Below are positions 4,027-6,799 of a DNA stretch of 6,799 bases, in pieces; the stretch's first letter is position 1; every line of letters starts with the position of its first letter. Both the position numbers and the translations under genes were made by a program. The notes under the pieces were generated by a model. It did no database searches. It was not told the DNA's origin and saw only the letters and a list, made by a program, of their open reading frames with translations. Origin of the DNA: an uncultured Eubacteriales bacterium. Its GTDB lineage: Bacteria > Bacillota > Clostridia > Peptostreptococcales > Anaerovoracaceae. The DNA is taken from positions 1-6,799 of the forward strand of contig CADBSP010000173.1 of the NCBI GenBank assembly GCA_902797405.1, given 5' to 3'.

Positions 4027-5394
4027 ATGGATTTTAAACATTTAATAGACAACATCCCAGATTATAAGGCATTTTTGACCGTGGAGGAAATGGATGCAAG
4101 CTCCAAGAAACTTGCAGAGGATTATCCGGAACTGGTGACTCTTTGGGAGGCGGGAAAATCCAAGGAAGGACATCCCATCTACTGCATGAAGATAGGAGAG
4201 GGAAGCAAAAACGCTTTCATGTTCGGATCACCTCATCCGAATGAGCCTATGGGCTGCATGATGCTGGAATACTTCACGAGATATTTGTGCGAAAATGATG
4301 AGTTTAGAAAAGAGTTTGATTATACATGGTACATCATTAAATGCATAGATGTTGATGGGACAAAGCTTAACGAAGGTTGGTTTAAAGGCCCGTTCACTCT
4401 ATTCAATTACGCTAAAGATTGGTATCGTCCTATCGGAAGTGAACAAGCGGAGTGGACGTTCCCGTTTAAGTATAAAAACTACGAGTGGAATACACCGATT
4501 CCTGAAACAAAAGTTTTGATGGACATCATTGATGAGACCAAACCAACATTTATGTATTCGCTTCACAATGCCGGGTTCGGTGGAGCATATTGGTATATAT
4601 CAAAGGATATTCCAGAGGTATACCCGAGTCTCTATGCAGCTGCAGAAAGACAAAACGTACCGCTTCATCTCGGCGAGCCGGAGGCTCCATATATCCCAGA
4701 GTTTTCTCGCGCCATCTATAAGATGCTTAGCATGAAAGATGATTATGATTTTATCGAAAAGTATGGTGAGGGTGATCCGGCAGAGAGAATGTTTGCAGGT
4801 GATAGTTCCGATGCTTATGCTAGTCAATATGGAACCTTTTGCCTAGTTGCGGAGCTTCCGTATTTCTTCTCCCCAATGATTCAGGATGAGACAGAACTTG
4901 ACTATTCTCGTCGCGAAGCAGTATTAAGAGGCCTCGAGGAGATGAAAGTTGATCAGGATAGGCTCGCTGGATTCTTTGATCAATATAGGGATTTGTGTGG
5001 TTCGGACAATCACTTTGTTAAGATTATCAGGCGAAGTCTGGACGAGAGAGAAAGAAACTATCAGACAGAAGTCAATTTCGCCAATCAAAATCCGGAGCAC
5101 GATAAACCGTGTAAGGTATCTGAAGAATTCGACAATCGTGTAATCACCAAATTCTACAGAATGCTCTCATGGAGTGCTGCAATTAGAGGAGCCAAGTATG
5201 AGTTGGCAAAGAGAGAAGGTACACCGGAAGCAGAACTGCTTCGAAGGATAATACCCGAAATGGAGGAAATCCTTCTGACTATGTCTAAAGAAGTCGAAGA
5301 AGCCTCCCAGTATTCTGTTGTAGATATAAAGCGCCTCGTTGGGGTCCAACTGGAAAGTGGAATGATAATTGCGGATTATCTTCGCGCACAATAA
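4027..5394 (+). CDS. M14-family zinc carboxypeptidase
   Basis: The protein has 455 residues from the ATG at 4027. The M14 zinc site is visible: HPNE with His70 and Glu73 (in FGSPHPNEPMG), the third ligand His180 (in MYSLHNAGFGG), and a candidate general-base Glu276 (VAELPYFF). The segment DVDG at 108-111, with KLN after it, corresponds to the usual NPDG...R-N substrate-carboxylate region but is diverged, so specificity may differ from classical carboxypeptidases. No signal peptide is seen, so it should act in the cytoplasm, trimming C-terminal residues from peptides or conjugates. A helical C-terminal extension (about 300-455) goes beyond the catalytic domain and is of unknown role. The gene begins 92 bases after the lipoprotein stop. 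The gap holds a small CGGAT/ATCCG hairpin (3971-3984) without a T-run and no good promoter, so it is probably read from the WYL promoter. Confidence 0.85.
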   Translation: MDFKHLIDNIPDYKAFLTVEEMDASSKKLAEDYPELVTLWEAGKSKEGHPIYCMKIGEGSKNAFMFGSPHPNEPMGCMMLEYFTRYLCENDEFRKEFDYTWYIIKCIDVDGTKLNEGWFKGPFTLFNYAKDWYRPIGSEQAEWTFPFKYKNYEWNTPIPETKVLMDIIDETKPTFMYSLHNAGFGGAYWYISKDIPEVYPSLYAAAERQNVPLHLGEPEAPYIPEFSRAIYKMLSMKDDYDFIEKYGEGDPAERMFAGDSSDAYASQYGTFCLVAELPYFFSPMIQDETELDYSRREAVLRGLEEMKVDQDRLAGFFDQYRDLCGSDNHFVKIIRRSLDERERNYQTEVNFANQNPEHDKPCKVSEEFDNRVITKFYRMLSWSAAIRGAKYELAKREGTPEAELLRRIIPEMEEILLTMSKEVEEASQYSVVDIKRLVGVQLESGMIIADYLRAQ

Positions 5395-5404
5395 AAATGT
5401 AAAT

Positions 5405-5426
5405 ATTTGTTGGACATTTGTTGGAC
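5405..5426 (+). repeat. Perfect 11-bp tandem repeat
   Basis: ATTTGTTGGAC occurs twice head to tail (5405-5415 and 5416-5426), just after the peptidase stop and about 70-90 bases upstream of the TATAAT box of the next gene. The 11-bp period is one helical turn. It could be a pair of regulator half-sites or a simple local duplication. TTGGAC (5410-5415) with TAGTAT (5433-5438) 17 bases on is a weak alternative promoter. Confidence 0.45.
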
Positions 5427-5453
5427 AGCAGATAGTATAGTTGGCTTGTGCGC

Positions 5454-5479
5454 GGGGTAATACTAAGGGTATTTGCCCC
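5454..5479. promoter_or_regulatory. GC-rich dyad at the phosphatase promoter
   Basis: GGGG (5454-5457) pairs with CCCC (5476-5479). T5458 can pair with G5475, and AATAC (5459-5463) pairs with GTATT (5469-5473) around TAAGG, leaving one bulged T. No T-run follows, so it is a poor terminator for the peptidase gene. Its right arm lies where the -35 of the TATAAT box at 5492 is expected, which suggests an operator or activator site. Confidence 0.4.
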
Positions 5480-5491
5480 CAAGTTAGAAAC

Positions 5492-5497
5492 TATAAT
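5492..5497 (+). promoter_or_regulatory. Possible -10 box of the phosphatase gene
   Basis: TATAAT is perfect, but the expected -35 position (5469-5474, GTATTT) does not match TTGACA. A promoter here would need an activator or another sigma factor, and its start point near 5504 would leave a short leader before the ATG at 5528. Read-through from the peptidase gene is also possible, as no firm terminator lies between. Confidence 0.4.
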
Positions 5498-5527
5498 TTA
5501 GGCTTGTAATTGAACGGGGGGAGTAAA

Positions 5528-6799
5528 ATGGAATACCTAGATAATAAAGGCAAGCAACTCTCAATTATAACTTCTTTTGTATACCTTGGAATGGTAGCCT
5601 TATGTGCATTCGGTATTTGGAAGCATGGGGTTGAAAACATGCCGGGTATATATGTGCTAAATGTCTCCATTGAGATTTTCGCCATACTGACTGGATACAT
5701 GCTTTTCATAAGTTGTATAACAGATGTGCAAAAGTCAGGTACGGATCTCAAATGGTTTATATATTTGTTAAACGTGACCATTTGGTGGGCCTTTACTGAT
5801 GCAGGCTCATGGCTTCTGGACGGGGTTGCCAGTCTTAGAATTCTAAATATCATTGATAATACAATACTATTTCTATGCACGCCGTTTTCGGCATATTGTT
5901 TCTGGAAGTATCTCACCGGTCAGGTGGTTATGAACAAGAAATTTGAATTACGGTTGGAAAAACTGCTTGGATTGATTGTTGTAGTCGCTATTGCGCTTAG
6001 GGCAGTGAATCTTTTTAATGGAATGTATTTTAGCGTTGATGAGGCAGGAGTGTATCAAAGAGGAGCCCTCTATCCGGTATCAATGCTTTCTTCCATTCTT
6101 GCGCTTATAGCTGTTACGGTAGTCGCTATTGTAGAAAGAAAGCAACTACAGACATATCAGATAGTTGCGGCAGTACTTTATATTATCGCCCCATTTGCAA
6201 CTGCGATACTAACGGTTTCAATATATGGGCTATCCATCGGAAGCTCCGTAATAATGCTGATATTACTTCTCATGTACTGCGTACTAAATATTACCCAAGG
6301 AAAGGAAAAAGCTATAGCCGACAGAGACCTTACGATGGCTTCCGGCATACAGAAGAATGTTCTTCCAAAGATCTTTCCGTATTTACCGGAGCGTAAGGAG
6401 TTTGATATCTATGCAACCATGACGCCAGCTAAAGAGGTAGGTGGAGACTTTTACGATTTCTTCATGATAGATGATGATCATATTGCGATAGTGATAGCTG
6501 ATGTATCCGGAAAAGGTATGCCCGCTGCACTCTTCATGATGGTTGCCAGAACTCTAATAAAGAACCAGACACAGGGTGCATCTTTCAGCAAAGATCCGAA
6601 AGAAATATTGGCTCATGTCAACAATCAGCTTTGCGAAGGCAATGACATGGAGCTCTTTGTAACAGCGTGGCTCGGCATAATCACTTTGTCCACAGGGCAT
6701 TTGGAATACGCTAGCGCAGGACATGAATATCCTGCAATAAGCAAAGGCGGCAAGGACTTCTTCATTTTGAAAGAAAGAAATTCCCCGCCGCTCGCTACC
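5528..6799 (+). CDS. Membrane SpoIIE/RsbU-type protein phosphatase, 3' end outside window
   Basis: The ATG at 5528 follows GGGGGGAG (5516-5523). The frame is open to the right edge, giving 424 residues of an incomplete protein. About eight hydrophobic helices are seen (near 11-31, 43-65, 75-100, 107-127, 145-163, 183-202, 210-232 and 236-253), then a charged linker. From about 265 comes a PP2C-like SpoIIE domain: MASGIQKNVLP (270-280), TPAKEVGGDFYDFF (299-312, with likely metal-binding Asp307), IADVSGKGMPAALF (323-336, with Asp325), LFVTAWLGI (376-384) and YASAGHEYPA (394-403). Such phosphatases remove phosphate from an anti-sigma-factor antagonist and so free an alternative sigma factor, as RsbU does. 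The membrane part is the likely sensor of an external or membrane signal. Partner genes (antagonist and RsbW-like kinase) would be expected nearby, perhaps beyond the edge. The end of the catalytic domain is missing. Confidence 0.88.
   Translation, partial: MEYLDNKGKQLSIITSFVYLGMVALCAFGIWKHGVENMPGIYVLNVSIEIFAILTGYMLFISCITDVQKSGTDLKWFIYLLNVTIWWAFTDAGSWLLDGVASLRILNIIDNTILFLCTPFSAYCFWKYLTGQVVMNKKFELRLEKLLGLIVVVAIALRAVNLFNGMYFSVDEAGVYQRGALYPVSMLSSILALIAVTVVAIVERKQLQTYQIVAAVLYIIAPFATAILTVSIYGLSIGSSVIMLILLLMYCVLNITQGKEKAIADRDLTMASGIQKNVLPKIFPYLPERKEFDIYATMTPAKEVGGDFYDFFMIDDDHIAIVIADVSGKGMPAALFMMVARTLIKNQTQGASFSKDPKEILAHVNNQLCEGNDMELFVTAWLGIITLSTGHLEYASAGHEYPAISKGGKDFFILKERNSPPLAT

Noticed and set aside
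5491..5916. 141-codon frame on the - strand
   Set aside because: It lies wholly opposite the phosphatase gene and its leader. The + strand frame has clear helices, a ribosome site and phosphatase motifs, and the - strand product shows no recognisable domain.

Overview
The window reads as chromosomal DNA of a low-GC, Gram-positive, anaerobic Firmicute, most like the Lachnospiraceae (Butyrivibrio and relatives). That placement is an inference from AT-rich spacers, AGGAGG-type ribosome sites, sigma-A-like promoters, hairpin-plus-U terminators and protein style (a GtrA protein, a WYL regulator, an M14 peptidase, and a multi-pass membrane protein with a SpoIIE/RsbU-type phosphatase domain). No rRNA, tRNA, CRISPR array, insertion sequence or phage gene is visible. 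All supported genes are on the + strand.

Left part (1-1250). The 3' end of a small two-helix membrane protein gene is followed by about 440 bases without a firm gene. This spacer holds a perfect 9-bp hairpin, a weak coding-like remnant, a 19-bp near-identical direct repeat, and a strong promoter (TTGACA, 17 bp, TATTGT) behind an A-rich UP-like tract. Four copies of a TGTCATGACA-like palindrome cover the -35, the -10/start and the leader, three of them 21-22 bp apart. The promoter drives an unrecognised four-helix membrane protein of 154 residues that ends at a textbook terminator.

Middle (1250-2500). A lone VOC (glyoxalase/bleomycin-resistance fold) protein lacks the usual metal ligands. It is followed by a coding-like stretch broken by a TAG codon and by a bidirectional terminator. 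A GtrA-family membrane protein comes next, with a hairpin in its leader and its own terminator.

Right part (2500-6799). A spacer with a bulged 11-bp hairpin and two TTCATAACT repeats 22 bp apart leads into a good extended -10 promoter. Downstream lie a WYL-domain transcriptional regulator, a very short lipoprotein resembling the start of a solute-binding protein, and an M14 zinc carboxypeptidase. They are close enough to share a transcript (13 and 92 bases apart), and no terminator is seen between them. After another regulatory-looking spacer (11-bp tandem repeat, dyad, TATAAT box) begins a gene for a membrane protein with about eight helices and a cytoplasmic PP2C/SpoIIE phosphatase domain. 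It runs off the right edge and is probably a sensor acting through an anti-sigma or anti-sigma-antagonist partner switch.

No single new multi-gene system is evident. The strongest unexplained signal is the palindrome array at 588-670 controlling the small membrane protein. Second are the repeat and dyad arrangements ahead of the WYL regulator and the phosphatase.
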